DNA of 64,000 nucleotides, from assembly GCA_002369135.1 (NCBI GenBank), contig DFEY01000003.1, forward strand, positions 135,853 through 199,852, read 5' to 3'. The translations under genes were made by a program, and so were the position numbers. Numbering within the stretch: the first letter of the stretch is position 1; each line of letters begins with the position of its first letter. Below are positions 35,139 to 42,657 of the stretch, one piece after another. The notes under the pieces were generated by a model. It saw nothing but the letters and a program-made list of their open reading frames with translations, was not told the origin of the DNA and ran no database searches. The DNA comes from Lachnospira sp. UBA3790 (GTDB taxonomy: Bacteria; Bacillota; Clostridia; Lachnospirales; Lachnospiraceae).

Positions 35139-36281
35139 ATGAGTAAAACGATAAAGATATTGTTGGTTTTATCAGTGATGGTAGGGACTGCATTTGCGTT
35201 TGTACAAAGAGTCCAAGCCAAAAACATTACAGTTAGCCCTAGCGGTGAAAAAGCAAGTGGATCAGTTTACTCGACAGACTATAGCAGGATTAAAAATGCG
35301 TTATATGACATCGATAAAGCAGGTGGAGGAACTCTTACATTAAAGAGCGGAACTTATAATATCACAAACACGCTTTGCGTTGGATCAAAAACTACTATTA
35401 AATTTGAAAAGAACGTTGTACTTAACAAAGTATTCGGTAGTGCTACATCAAGTACACTTTTCCAATTAATCAGCTTCGACAAAGTCTTCGGCAAAGACGA
35501 AGTATCTGGCTACAAAGGAGAGCACGATATTCACTTTAAAGGCAATGGAACAGTTTTTAATATGAATAATAAGAATAATGGCTCGACTATGGCTATATGT
35601 GTGGTTATGGCAAATAATGTAAATGTGTCTTTTGAGGGAATTACATTCGAGAATATTAAAAAAGGACATTTAGTGGAGATGGACGGATGTAAAAATGTGT
35701 CTTTCAAAGGCTGTACTTTTAAAAACATGGCTGATAACAGTAAGCATAACAAGGAAGCTATAAACCTAGACACTAATGACGATTGGACTGGCGGTTTTTC
35801 GCAGGAGTGGAGTAAAGCGGATAAGACGCCTAATACGAAGATAACTATTTCAGGTTGTACTTTTAGTAATTTAGTTAGAGCGGTTGGTACTCATCGCTAC
35901 TCAGGCGGTAAGTATCACACTAACATTAAGTTTATTAATAACAAGTGCAACAAAGTAATGGCACCTTTGGGAATGCTTAACTGGAGAAAAGTAACAGTGA
36001 AGAATAATACATTTTCAAATGGAAAGGCAAACAAGCGCTACAACTATAACTTCCTTATGGCGGGAGTGAAGAAAGTAACATTTACAAAGAATAAACTTAT
36101 CAATATGAAGAGCAAGGAAACAATTAAGTATTACGCTAAGTATAAGATAGGTGGAGATGTTTATAAGGCTACTAAGTCTAAACTTACTAAAAAAGAAATA
36201 AAACTTCTGAAGAAAAACAAAGCGAAGAAGGGCACGAAAAAGAAGTTTATTATTAACAAAAAGAAATATAAATTTAAGTAA
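35139..36281 (+). CDS. Secreted right-handed beta-helix protein
   Basis: The 380-residue protein has a signal peptide (IKILLVLSVMVGTAFAF, likely cut near VQA-KN) and a parallel beta-helix body. The rungs are visible as repeated short strands such as VSFEGITFENI, VSFKGCTFKNM, ITISGCTFSNL and VTVKNNTFSNG. This is the pectate-lyase-like fold used by many polysaccharide lyases and surface glycan binders, but no catalytic set is clear. The last 60 residues are very lysine-rich (LLKKNKAKKGTKKKFI) and may bind the wall. The ATG at 35139 follows CGGAGG by about 8 nt; the ATG at 35112 would precede that site. It ends at a bidirectional terminator shared with dut. Confidence 0.78.
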   Translation: MSKTIKILLVLSVMVGTAFAFVQRVQAKNITVSPSGEKASGSVYSTDYSRIKNALYDIDKAGGGTLTLKSGTYNITNTLCVGSKTTIKFEKNVVLNKVFGSATSSTLFQLISFDKVFGKDEVSGYKGEHDIHFKGNGTVFNMNNKNNGSTMAICVVMANNVNVSFEGITFENIKKGHLVEMDGCKNVSFKGCTFKNMADNSKHNKEAINLDTNDDWTGGFSQEWSKADKTPNTKITISGCTFSNLVRAVGTHRYSGGKYHTNIKFINNKCNKVMAPLGMLNWRKVTVKNNTFSNGKANKRYNYNFLMAGVKKVTFTKNKLINMKSKETIKYYAKYKIGGDVYKATKSKLTKKEIKLLKKNKAKKGTKKKFIINKKKYKFK

Positions 36282-36284
36282 ATA

Positions 36285-36316
36285 AAAAAGGCTTGAGATA
36301 ATCTCAAGCCTTTTAA
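36285..36316. terminator. Bidirectional terminator between the beta-helix gene and dut
   Basis: GGCTTGAGA (36290-36298), loop TAA, TCTCAAGCC (36302-36310), with A- and T-runs. Confidence 0.9.
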
Positions 36317-36326
36317 AATGCAATAA

Positions 36327-36770
36327 TTATTTAGTGCCAGTAGAACCAAATCCACCAGCGCCTCTAACTGTATCTGATAGTTCATCCACCTCGTTAAATG
36401 AAGCTGCTAAGAATGGAGCAATTACCATTTGTGCCACGCGCTCGTTTTTGTCGATAGTTTGTGGTTCTGAGCCGTGGTTGTGAAGGGCGACAGTAACTTC
36501 GCCGCGGTAGTCTGCATCTACCACGCCCACTTTATTGGCAGGGGCTAAGTCTCTCTTACATGAAAGACCAGATCTAGCATAAATCAAACCTGCATATCCT
36601 TCTGGAATTTCCACTGCAATACCAGTTCCAACAAAAACAGTTTCGTGAGGGTTAATAGTTAAATCCTCATCTAAGCAAGCATAAAGATCTGCGCCTGCAG
36701 CATAATCACTTCCGTATGTTGGGATGATAGCATCATCTCTTAATTTCTTAATATTAATTTCAACCGCCAT
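36327..36770 (-). CDS. dut: dUTP diphosphatase
   Basis: Hydrolyses dUTP to dUMP and pyrophosphate, keeping uracil out of DNA and feeding dTMP synthesis. The 147-residue trimeric-type enzyme has all the motifs: AAGADLYACL (I), ARSGLSCK (II), GVVDADYRGEV (III), NERVAQMVI (IV) and RGAGGFGSTG (V). AGGAGG sits just before the ATG on the minus strand. It lies 12 nt after nrdG in the same direction, so the two nucleotide-metabolism genes probably share one transcript. Confidence 0.96.
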   Translation of the reverse strand: MAVEINIKKLRDDAIIPTYGSDYAAGADLYACLDEDLTINPHETVFVGTGIAVEIPEGYAGLIYARSGLSCKRDLAPANKVGVVDADYRGEVTVALHNHGSEPQTIDKNERVAQMVIAPFLAASFNEVDELSDTVRGAGGFGSTGTK

Positions 36771-36782
36771 ATTTCCTCCTAT

Positions 36783-37316
36783 TTATTCTCTAGATATTTC
36801 TCTTTCCCATAGAACGATCTCGCCTTTTTCGCGAGTCTTGTTCATATCTATTAATCTCTGATTTTCTGAACCGCGGAAGAGTAGCATTATATTTCTTTTA
36901 GCTTCCACATAAGGTCCATCTACCAAAACATCCACCAAAGACAAAATCTCCTCTAAGTCCGGACATTCCTTAGCCATCTTACCAGTCAAGTCTTCGTAAA
37001 GGTAACCTGTAAATAGCCATATGTCTTTGTCGGGGTATACTTCCTTAACTTTTTTTGCGGTCTTTAAAACTTCCGACTGGTTCTTTGGATCAAGTGGCTC
37101 GCCACCTAAAAAGGTAATGCCACGATATGCGCCAAAGGACATAGTGTCGATTATCTGGTCAATCACTTCATCGGTATATGGCTTTCCGTAATTAAAGTCC
37201 CAAGCCTCCTCGTTGAAACATCCTTTACATGCGTGAGTACAACCGCTCACAAACAAAGAAACCCTAATTCCAGGGCCATTTGCCACATCGTAAGTTTTTA
37301 ATTCTGCGTAATTCAT
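36783..37316 (-). CDS. nrdG: Anaerobic ribonucleotide reductase activating protein
   Basis: Radical SAM enzyme that generates the glycyl radical on the class III reductase NrdD under anaerobic conditions. The 177-residue protein has the 4Fe-4S cysteine motif SGCTHACKGCFNEEAWDF (C-x3-C-x2-C) near residue 26, and ITFLGGEPLDPKNQ (about 70), which positions SAM. Its substrate gene nrdD is not in the window, which is unusual because the two are often adjacent. A TATAAT (37331-37326, minus) lies 10 bp before the start codon. The inverted repeat CATACACT/AGTGTATG at 37333-37359 overlaps this control region. Confidence 0.94.
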   Translation of the reverse strand: MNYAELKTYDVANGPGIRVSLFVSGCTHACKGCFNEEAWDFNYGKPYTDEVIDQIIDTMSFGAYRGITFLGGEPLDPKNQSEVLKTAKKVKEVYPDKDIWLFTGYLYEDLTGKMAKECPDLEEILSLVDVLVDGPYVEAKRNIMLLFRGSENQRLIDMNKTREKGEIVLWEREISRE

Positions 37317-37332
37317 AATAAGAATTATAAAT

Positions 37333-37359
37333 CATACACTAAAAAAAATAAAGTGTATG
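37333..37359. promoter_or_regulatory. Inverted repeat between nrdG and the FN3 protein gene
   Basis: CATACACT (37333-37340) and AGTGTATG (37352-37359) are perfect arms around an 11-bp A-rich spacer. An extended -10 (TGG-TATAAT, 37360-37368) for the plus-strand gene follows immediately. Possible operator; the spacing does not fit a 16-bp NrdR box. Confidence 0.55.
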
Positions 37360-37423
37360 TGGTATAATGAAAAAGTAGACATAGTGCGGATTATAGAAAA
37401 ACATATTTGTGGAGGAAGAGATT

Positions 37424-38155
37424 ATGAGAAAATTAATATGTGTTGTTTTATGTTGTGCACTTGTCTGTGCAATGGTTACCGGTGTTTGGGTTAAACCTGT
37501 GAAGGTGAAGTCGGCAGTGGAAACGATGTTATTGGAAAAGGAGCCTAAGCTAGACAAAGTTAAATTAAACTGGTACCAAACAAAGGGTGCAAAGAAATAT
37601 GTTATTTATAAAGCAGATGTAACAAAGATAGTTAAAAAGGGAAAAGTAAAACTATCTAAGAAAAAGTACAAAAAGTTAAAAACACTATCAAAGAAGAAAT
37701 TAATATTCACAGACAAAAAAGTTAAAATGAATCATTATTATGCTTATTATATTAAGGCTTACAAAATAAAGAAGGGTAAGAAAAAACTACTTAAGACATC
37801 ATATGATAAGTATTTTGACCCTGTTTTTATAGGGGTTGATGAACCCAGATTGCAATTAAGCTCTTATGAGGGTGAATACGATGAAGAGAAGTGTATTCTC
37901 TTTGATATTGTTTTAGTAGATGGTGTGATCACTAATAAATTTGACGTTTATAGAAAAGGACCAGGAGATAAAAAATTTAAAAAGATTAATGTGGAAATCA
38001 AACAGGCAACTGTAGGCGATGGTGATACATTTTGTTGCTTTGATAAGAATGTTGTAGCTAAGCAAGTGTATCAATACAAGGTTAAAGCATATGTGGTTAA
38101 AGGTGGAAAGAAAATTTATTCAAAGTTTTCGAAAGTCAGCTATCAGGAAGTATAG
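37424..38155 (+). CDS. Secreted protein with two FN3-like modules
   Basis: The 243-residue protein has a signal peptide (ICVVLCCALVCAMVTGVW) and two fibronectin type III-like modules: one at about 45-130 (VKLNWYQTKGAKKYVIY ... YYAYYIKAYKIKKGKK) and one at about 145-243 (KFDVYRKGPGDKKFKKI ... YQYKVKAYVVKGGKK). They are lysine-rich and resemble the C-terminal modules of the other secreted proteins in this window. There is no catalytic domain and no sorting signal, so it may be a small wall-associated adhesin or binding protein; function unknown. The ATG at 37424 follows GGAGG by 8 nt; the GTG at 37409 overlaps that site. It has an extended -10 promoter and its own terminator. Confidence 0.7.
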   Translation: MRKLICVVLCCALVCAMVTGVWVKPVKVKSAVETMLLEKEPKLDKVKLNWYQTKGAKKYVIYKADVTKIVKKGKVKLSKKKYKKLKTLSKKKLIFTDKKVKMNHYYAYYIKAYKIKKGKKKLLKTSYDKYFDPVFIGVDEPRLQLSSYEGEYDEEKCILFDIVLVDGVITNKFDVYRKGPGDKKFKKINVEIKQATVGDGDTFCCFDKNVVAKQVYQYKVKAYVVKGGKKIYSKFSKVSYQEV

Positions 38156-38214
38156 TCTTTTACTAGCTAGATAAATAAATACAATGACTAATTGAAAGAA
38201 ACAACTATTAGTAG

Positions 38215-38245
38215 AAGGATTGGTGTTAAAGCACCAATCCTTTTA
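38215..38245 (+). terminator. Rho-independent terminator after the FN3 protein gene
   Basis: AAGGATTGGTG (38215-38225) pairs with CACCAATCCTT (38232-38242). Confidence 0.88.
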
Positions 38246-38263
38246 TGTAAGAACAACTAACCA

Positions 38264-38292
38264 TTGACAAGTTAGTTGTGACTAACTAAAAT
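38264..38292 (+). promoter_or_regulatory. metY promoter with palindromic operator in the spacer
   Basis: TTGACA (38264-38269) and TAAAAT (38287-38292), 17-bp spacer. The spacer contains GTTAGT-TGTG-ACTAAC (38271-38286), a perfect 6+6 inverted repeat with the same half-sites as the site at 56431-56446. A second inverted repeat, ACAACTAAC/GTTAGTTGT, overlaps it. Confidence 0.75.
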
Positions 38293-38365
38293 ACTATTGA
38301 GTGATATTTCTTATAATGGTAAAATTACTATTTAGTAAGACTATTATTTACGAAAGGAAACTATC

Positions 38366-39643
38366 ATGAGCAAATTAGACACAAAATGCGTACAAGGTGG
38401 ATACACACCAGGGAATGGAGAACCTAGACAGGTACCTATTTACCAGTCCACTACATGGAAATATGACACTAGTGAGGATATGGCCAAACTATTTGACCTA
38501 GAAGCAGTTGGATATTTTTATACCAGACTTCAAAATCCTACTAATGATTTAGTTGCAAGTAAGTTAGCCGAGATGGAAGGTGGAACAGCAGCAATGCTAA
38601 CATCATCAGGACAGGCAGCAAACTTCTTTGCGCTATTTAACGTGTGTGAAAGTGGAGATCATATCGTATCTTCATCATCTATATATGGTGGAACATTCAA
38701 CTTGATTGAAGTTACTATGAAGAAGATGGGAATTGATGTGACATGGGTATCACCTGATGCTTCTGAAGAAGAAATAGCAGCAGCTATTCAAGATAATACA
38801 AAGGCTGTCTTTGGCGAGACCATCGCTAACCCAGCGCTTACAGTATTAGATATTGAGAAGTGGGCTAAAGTGGCTCATGATCACGGAATCATATTTGTTA
38901 TTGATAACACATTCCCTACACCTGTTAACTGCAGACCTATTGAGTGGGGAGCAGATATCGTTACACACTCTACTACAAAGTACATAGATGGACACGGAGT
39001 AAGTGTGGGTGGTGCTATTATCGACGCTGGTAAGTTTGACTGGATGGCTCACGCCGACAAATACCCTGGACTAACTACTCCAGATGAGTCATATCATGGA
39101 ATCACATATGCTGAGCAGTTTGGAAAAGAGGGAGCATTCATTACTAAGTGTACAGCGCAGTTGATGAGAGACTTGGGTAGCATCCAATCTCCACAGCATG
39201 CGTTCTATATAAACAATGGACTTGAGTCATTACACGTACGTATGCCTAAGCATGTTGAAAATGGACAGGCAGTGGCAGAGTTTCTAAATGACCATCCAAA
39301 GGTTAAGTCAGTTACTTACTCGGGACTTCCTAGCGACAAATACTACGAAATCGCTCAAAAATATTTGCCAAACGGTGGATGCGGAGTTGTTTCATTTGTC
39401 TTGGACGGCGGAAGAGCAGAAGCTGAGAAGTTTATGAAGAGTCTTAAACTAATCGCTATTGAGACTCACGTAGCTGATGCTAGATCATGCTGTTTAAACC
39501 CTGCTACATCAACACACAGACAACTTACAGATCAGCAGTTAGAGGATGCAGGAATCCCAGCTGGACTAATCAGAGTTTCTTGTGGGCTCGAAGATAAAGA
39601 AGATTTGATAGCAGATGTAAAACAAGCATTAGAGCAAATATAA
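38366..39643 (+). CDS. metY: O-acetylhomoserine sulfhydrylase (MetY-like)
   Basis: PLP enzyme that makes homocysteine from O-acetylhomoserine and sulfide, or a related gamma-synthase step of methionine synthesis. The 425-residue Cys/Met-metabolism family protein has YTRLQNPTNDLVASKLAEME, SSGQAANFFALF, and the PLP lysine in HSTTKYIDGHG (Lys205). The length of about 425 and the YFYTRLQNPT string favour MetY over the about 380-residue MetB. AAAGGA precedes the ATG. The promoter spacer holds a palindromic operator also found at the HMA locus, so a metal-responsive regulator may govern it. The metal P-type ATPase follows 43 nt later, past a short hairpin that could be a partial terminator. Confidence 0.92.
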   Translation: MSKLDTKCVQGGYTPGNGEPRQVPIYQSTTWKYDTSEDMAKLFDLEAVGYFYTRLQNPTNDLVASKLAEMEGGTAAMLTSSGQAANFFALFNVCESGDHIVSSSSIYGGTFNLIEVTMKKMGIDVTWVSPDASEEEIAAAIQDNTKAVFGETIANPALTVLDIEKWAKVAHDHGIIFVIDNTFPTPVNCRPIEWGADIVTHSTTKYIDGHGVSVGGAIIDAGKFDWMAHADKYPGLTTPDESYHGITYAEQFGKEGAFITKCTAQLMRDLGSIQSPQHAFYINNGLESLHVRMPKHVENGQAVAEFLNDHPKVKSVTYSGLPSDKYYEIAQKYLPNGGCGVVSFVLDGGRAEAEKFMKSLKLIAIETHVADARSCCLNPATSTHRQLTDQQLEDAGIPAGLIRVSCGLEDKEDLIADVKQALEQI

Positions 39644-39648
39644 AATAT

Positions 39649-39671
39649 GGGGCGATTTAATCGCCCCTTTA
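39649..39671 (+). terminator. Hairpin between metY and the P-type ATPase (terminator or attenuator)
   Basis: GGGGCGAT (39649-39656), loop TTA, ATCGCCCC (39660-39667), then only TTT before AAAAT. The short U-tract suggests partial read-through. Confidence 0.65.
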
Positions 39672-39686
39672 AAATGAGGTAATACA

Positions 39687-41711
39687 ATGGGACACGAACA
39701 TAACCACGAGTGTGGCTGCGGAGGCCACGAACATAATCACGAGCATGAACATAACCATAATCATGGCAGTTGCGGTTGTCACGATCATGACTGTGGATGT
39801 GGACATGAGCATAATCATGGTTCAAACAAAATAGTTATTGCAAGAATTGTAATAGCTATTTTAATGACGATTGCGCTAGAAGTGTTAGAAGCAAAAGGAC
39901 TTTTGCCAGAAAACATTTGGATAGTAAGAGCGCTTTATGTTGTTCCGTATTTGATTGCAGGATACGACATAATCTGGGGCGCTTTCAAAAGTTTGCTTAA
40001 GAAACACGTCTTTGACGAAAACTTCTTAATGGCGATCGCCACTATCGGCTGTTTCGCCCTGGGCGAAGAACTTAGAGAGTGCGTAATGGTAGTAGTTCTA
40101 TTCCAGATTGGTGAATTGTTTGAACACTACGCTGTCAATAAGAGCAGAAATAGCATTAGCGAGTTGATGGACATAAGACCTGACTATGCAAATATAAAAG
40201 TTGACGGCGAGATTAAGCAGGTAGATCCTCACGAGATAAAAGTGGGCGATATAATTATCGTGGAGCCTGGCGAGAAAGTCCCTATCGACGGAACTGTTGT
40301 CAGTGGAATGTCTACTCTAGATACTGCAGCGCTAACTGGGGAGAGTGCTCCAGTAGATGTGGAAGAGGGAAGCGACGTTATAAGTGGAACAATCAACCTA
40401 AACGGTGTTCTAGAAATAAAAACTACAAAAGCCTTCGGCGAATCCACAGTTTCAAAGGTATTAGAATTAGTAGAAAATGCGGACGACAAAAAAGCAAACT
40501 CAGAGAACTTCATCACAAAGTTTGCGAAGTACTATACACCAATCGTTTGTGGATTGGCGTTGGCGGTTGTACTTATTCCGCCCGTTATAAATATAATTAT
40601 GGGTGCAGACCCTGGCTGGAGAAGTTGGGCGTACCGAGCACTTACATTCTTAGTAATTAGTTGCCCTTGCGCAATGGTTATCAGTATTCCACTAAGCTTC
40701 TTTGCAAGTATTGGTGGTGCAAGCCGTCAGGGTATCTTGGTTAAAGGTTCAAACTTTATGGAGAGCCTTGCTAAGCTTAAATACATTATGTTTGATAAGA
40801 CAGGTACTATGACAAAGGGCGTGTTTGAAGTAAACGGAGTTCACCACAACAGCGTGGATGATGATGAACTAATAGAACTGGCAGCTTTGGCGGAGATTCA
40901 CTCGAGCCATCCTATCAGTAAGTGCTTGATTGATGAGAGTGAAAAACGCGGTAGAGTCCTCGACAAAGAACGCGTAAAAGACGTACAAGAGTTGGCTGGA
41001 TTTGGAATTGAAGCTAAGATTGACGATAAGACTATCTTGGTTGGAAATGACAAGTTAATGAAAAATAAAAAAATTGAGTTTAAATCATGTCACGATGATA
41101 TTGGAACAGTAGTGCACGTGGCAATAGATGGAGCATACGCCGGACACATTTTGATTTGCGATATGCTAAAAGACACAGCAGAAGCGGCCGTCAAAGGACT
41201 TAAGAAATATGGAATGAAGAAGACTATCATCCTTACTGGTGATGCAAAGAATGTAGCAGATGATGTTGCAAAAACTTTGGGAGTAGATGAAGTATATGGT
41301 GAGCTTCTTCCAAATGAGAAAGTAGAAAAAGTGGAAGAAATACTTGCCTCTAAGGGCAAGAAAGAGACTGTAGGTTTTGTGGGCGATGGTATAAATGATG
41401 CCCCAGTTCTCTCGAGAGCAGACGTTGGAATTGCTATGGGAGCATTAGGTTCAGATGCAGCCATAGAAGCAGCAGACGTAGTGTTGATGGACGATGAGCC
41501 ACTTAACATTTTAAAAGCTGTAAAGATTGCAAAAAAATGTATGCGTATAGTATATGAAAACATTTACTTTGCTGTGGGCATTAAGGTGATATGTATGGCA
41601 CTAAGTTTCTTTGGGGAAATTCCGATGTGGCTAGCGGTCTTTGCCGATGTCGGTGTAATGGTGATAGCAGTTATTAATGCTATGAGGGCCATGATGAAGA
41701 CAAGAGCGTAA
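39687..41711 (+). CDS. Heavy-metal P1B-type ATPase with His/Cys-rich N-terminus
   Basis: Probable Zn2+/Cd2+ (or Co2+) efflux pump of the cytoplasmic membrane. The 674-residue protein begins with a metal-binding tail of about 48 residues made of His, Cys and Gly (HEHNHECGCGGHEHNHEHEH and on), in place of the usual HMA domains. The P1B core follows: actuator loop TGESAPV, transport-site Cys326-Pro-Cys328 in SCPCAMVIS, phosphorylated Asp370 in DKTGTMTKG, the HP motif in SSHPISK, and GDGINDAPVL. The CPC motif and the ADVGIAMG region fit the CadA/ZntA group. GAGGT precedes the ATG. It is downstream of metY, separated by a hairpin. The HMA/ZIP locus at 56471 carries a matching operator. Confidence 0.93.
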   Translation: MGHEHNHECGCGGHEHNHEHEHNHNHGSCGCHDHDCGCGHEHNHGSNKIVIARIVIAILMTIALEVLEAKGLLPENIWIVRALYVVPYLIAGYDIIWGAFKSLLKKHVFDENFLMAIATIGCFALGEELRECVMVVVLFQIGELFEHYAVNKSRNSISELMDIRPDYANIKVDGEIKQVDPHEIKVGDIIIVEPGEKVPIDGTVVSGMSTLDTAALTGESAPVDVEEGSDVISGTINLNGVLEIKTTKAFGESTVSKVLELVENADDKKANSENFITKFAKYYTPIVCGLALAVVLIPPVINIIMGADPGWRSWAYRALTFLVISCPCAMVISIPLSFFASIGGASRQGILVKGSNFMESLAKLKYIMFDKTGTMTKGVFEVNGVHHNSVDDDELIELAALAEIHSSHPISKCLIDESEKRGRVLDKERVKDVQELAGFGIEAKIDDKTILVGNDKLMKNKKIEFKSCHDDIGTVVHVAIDGAYAGHILICDMLKDTAEAAVKGLKKYGMKKTIILTGDAKNVADDVAKTLGVDEVYGELLPNEKVEKVEEILASKGKKETVGFVGDGINDAPVLSRADVGIAMGALGSDAAIEAADVVLMDDEPLNILKAVKIAKKCMRIVYENIYFAVGIKVICMALSFFGEIPMWLAVFADVGVMVIAVINAMRAMMKTRA

Positions 41712-41725
41712 AACAGTTAATAGAG

Positions 41726-41763
41726 GCATAAAACCACAATATGGTGTGGTTTTATGCTTTTTT
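41726..41763 (+). terminator. Rho-independent terminator after the P-type ATPase
   Basis: A 13-bp perfect stem, GCATAAAACCACA (41726-41738) with TGTGGTTTTATGC (41745-41757), then TTTTTT. Confidence 0.93.
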
Positions 41764-41764
41764 A

Positions 41765-41793
41765 TTGCATATTTATACAATACTTGGTAAAAT
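41765..41793 (+). promoter_or_regulatory. Promoter of the membrane protein gene at 41848
   Basis: TTGCAT (41765-41770) and TAAAAT (41788-41793), 17-bp spacer. Confidence 0.65.
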
Positions 41794-41847
41794 ATTGTTG
41801 GAAATGTGTTCCGGAAATTAAATTATAGAAAAAAGGAGAAAAATGTT

Positions 41848-42510
41848 ATGAAATTTTCAAACGCAGCTAAAGGTGTTAGCAAAATTTTCACAGCTGAAAT
41901 TCTAGGTCTTATTTCTTTTGTACTAATAGGAATTGGTGGCATAGTAGTAATAGGCACAGCTATAAGTAATGGAGAGAAAGTGTCTGATATAGCAGTTAAT
42001 TCTATTGTAAGTGGCGGAATTCTATTTGCTATAGGCTACATCATTATGGCTGTTGGTGCTATCATTAACATCGTAGGCTTGGTACAGGCAGGAAAGGATG
42101 AACCATTCTTTAAATATGCATTATATGCTATGATTATTTACTTCATTGTCTCATTGATTGTAAATATTGCATTTGGAACATCTAATTATCAAGATGATGC
42201 ATCTAATGGTGCACCATTACTTAACTTAATCGTAAACGTTCTAGTTATCCAGGGTGTTATCAACCTCGCTAACGCTAAGCAGGATGCAAAAGTTGCATCA
42301 AAGGGATTACTAATATTTAAGTTATACATTGCTGTTGCTGTTCTTGAAATAATTGCTTATATTATTTCAGTAGTAACTCAGAGTACAACTGTAGCGGTTG
42401 TTGTATTAGTATTAGCGATTGCAGCACTTGTTCTTGGTATTGTTAGATACTTTATGTATTTGTCAATGCTATCAAATGCTAAGAAGATGTTAGCAGATGA
42501 TAAAGAATAA
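41848..42510 (+). CDS. Polytopic membrane protein of unknown function
   Basis: I do not recognise this 220-residue protein. It has about five hydrophobic helices: about 13-37 (ILGLISFVLIGIGGIVVIG), 53-78, 89-108 (ALYAMIIYFIVSLIVNIAF), 151-172 and 180-205. Short loops separate them, and the tail is charged (SNAKKMLADDKE). No catalytic or transport motif is visible. The ATG at 41848 follows AAGGAG; the ATG at 41806 would place the ribosome site inside the gene. It has its own promoter and a strong terminator, so it is monocistronic. It sits just upstream of the very large surface protein gene, but in a separate transcript. Confidence 0.7.
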   Translation: MKFSNAAKGVSKIFTAEILGLISFVLIGIGGIVVIGTAISNGEKVSDIAVNSIVSGGILFAIGYIIMAVGAIINIVGLVQAGKDEPFFKYALYAMIIYFIVSLIVNIAFGTSNYQDDASNGAPLLNLIVNVLVIQGVINLANAKQDAKVASKGLLIFKLYIAVAVLEIIAYIISVVTQSTTVAVVVLVLAIAALVLGIVRYFMYLSMLSNAKKMLADDKE

Positions 42511-42527
42511 TTATCAACTAATATCAA

Positions 42528-42560
42528 AAAGGAGATATCGAAAGATATCTCCTTTTTTTT
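42528..42560 (+). terminator. Rho-independent terminator before the large surface protein gene
   Basis: GGAGATATC (42531-42539), GAAA tetraloop, GATATCTCC (42544-42552), then eight T. Confidence 0.95.
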
Positions 42561-42603
42561 GTGATGATATGATTATATTCATAATGATAATTGAAGTTGC
42601 GTA

Positions 42604-42612
42604 TGTTATAAT
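42604..42612 (+). promoter_or_regulatory. Extended -10 promoter of the large surface protein gene
   Basis: TGT-TATAAT at 42604-42612 within GTATGTTATAATT, the same string as at 52514-52526 ahead of the unit carrying the paralogous gene. Confidence 0.6.
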
Positions 42613-42657
42613 TTTACAAGAAATGTATTTAGAAAAAATACAAATGGAGGAAACAAT

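Noticed and set aside
37333..37359. NrdR box before nrdG
   Set aside because: NrdR boxes are 16 bp with ACACT and AGTGT arms 6 bp apart. Here the arms are 11 bp apart and only one copy is present.
38156..38365. SAM or T-box riboswitch before metY
   Set aside because: After the terminator the leader is AT-rich and short; no SAM-I kink-turn, T-box string or antiterminator pairing is visible. A palindromic promoter operator explains the region better.
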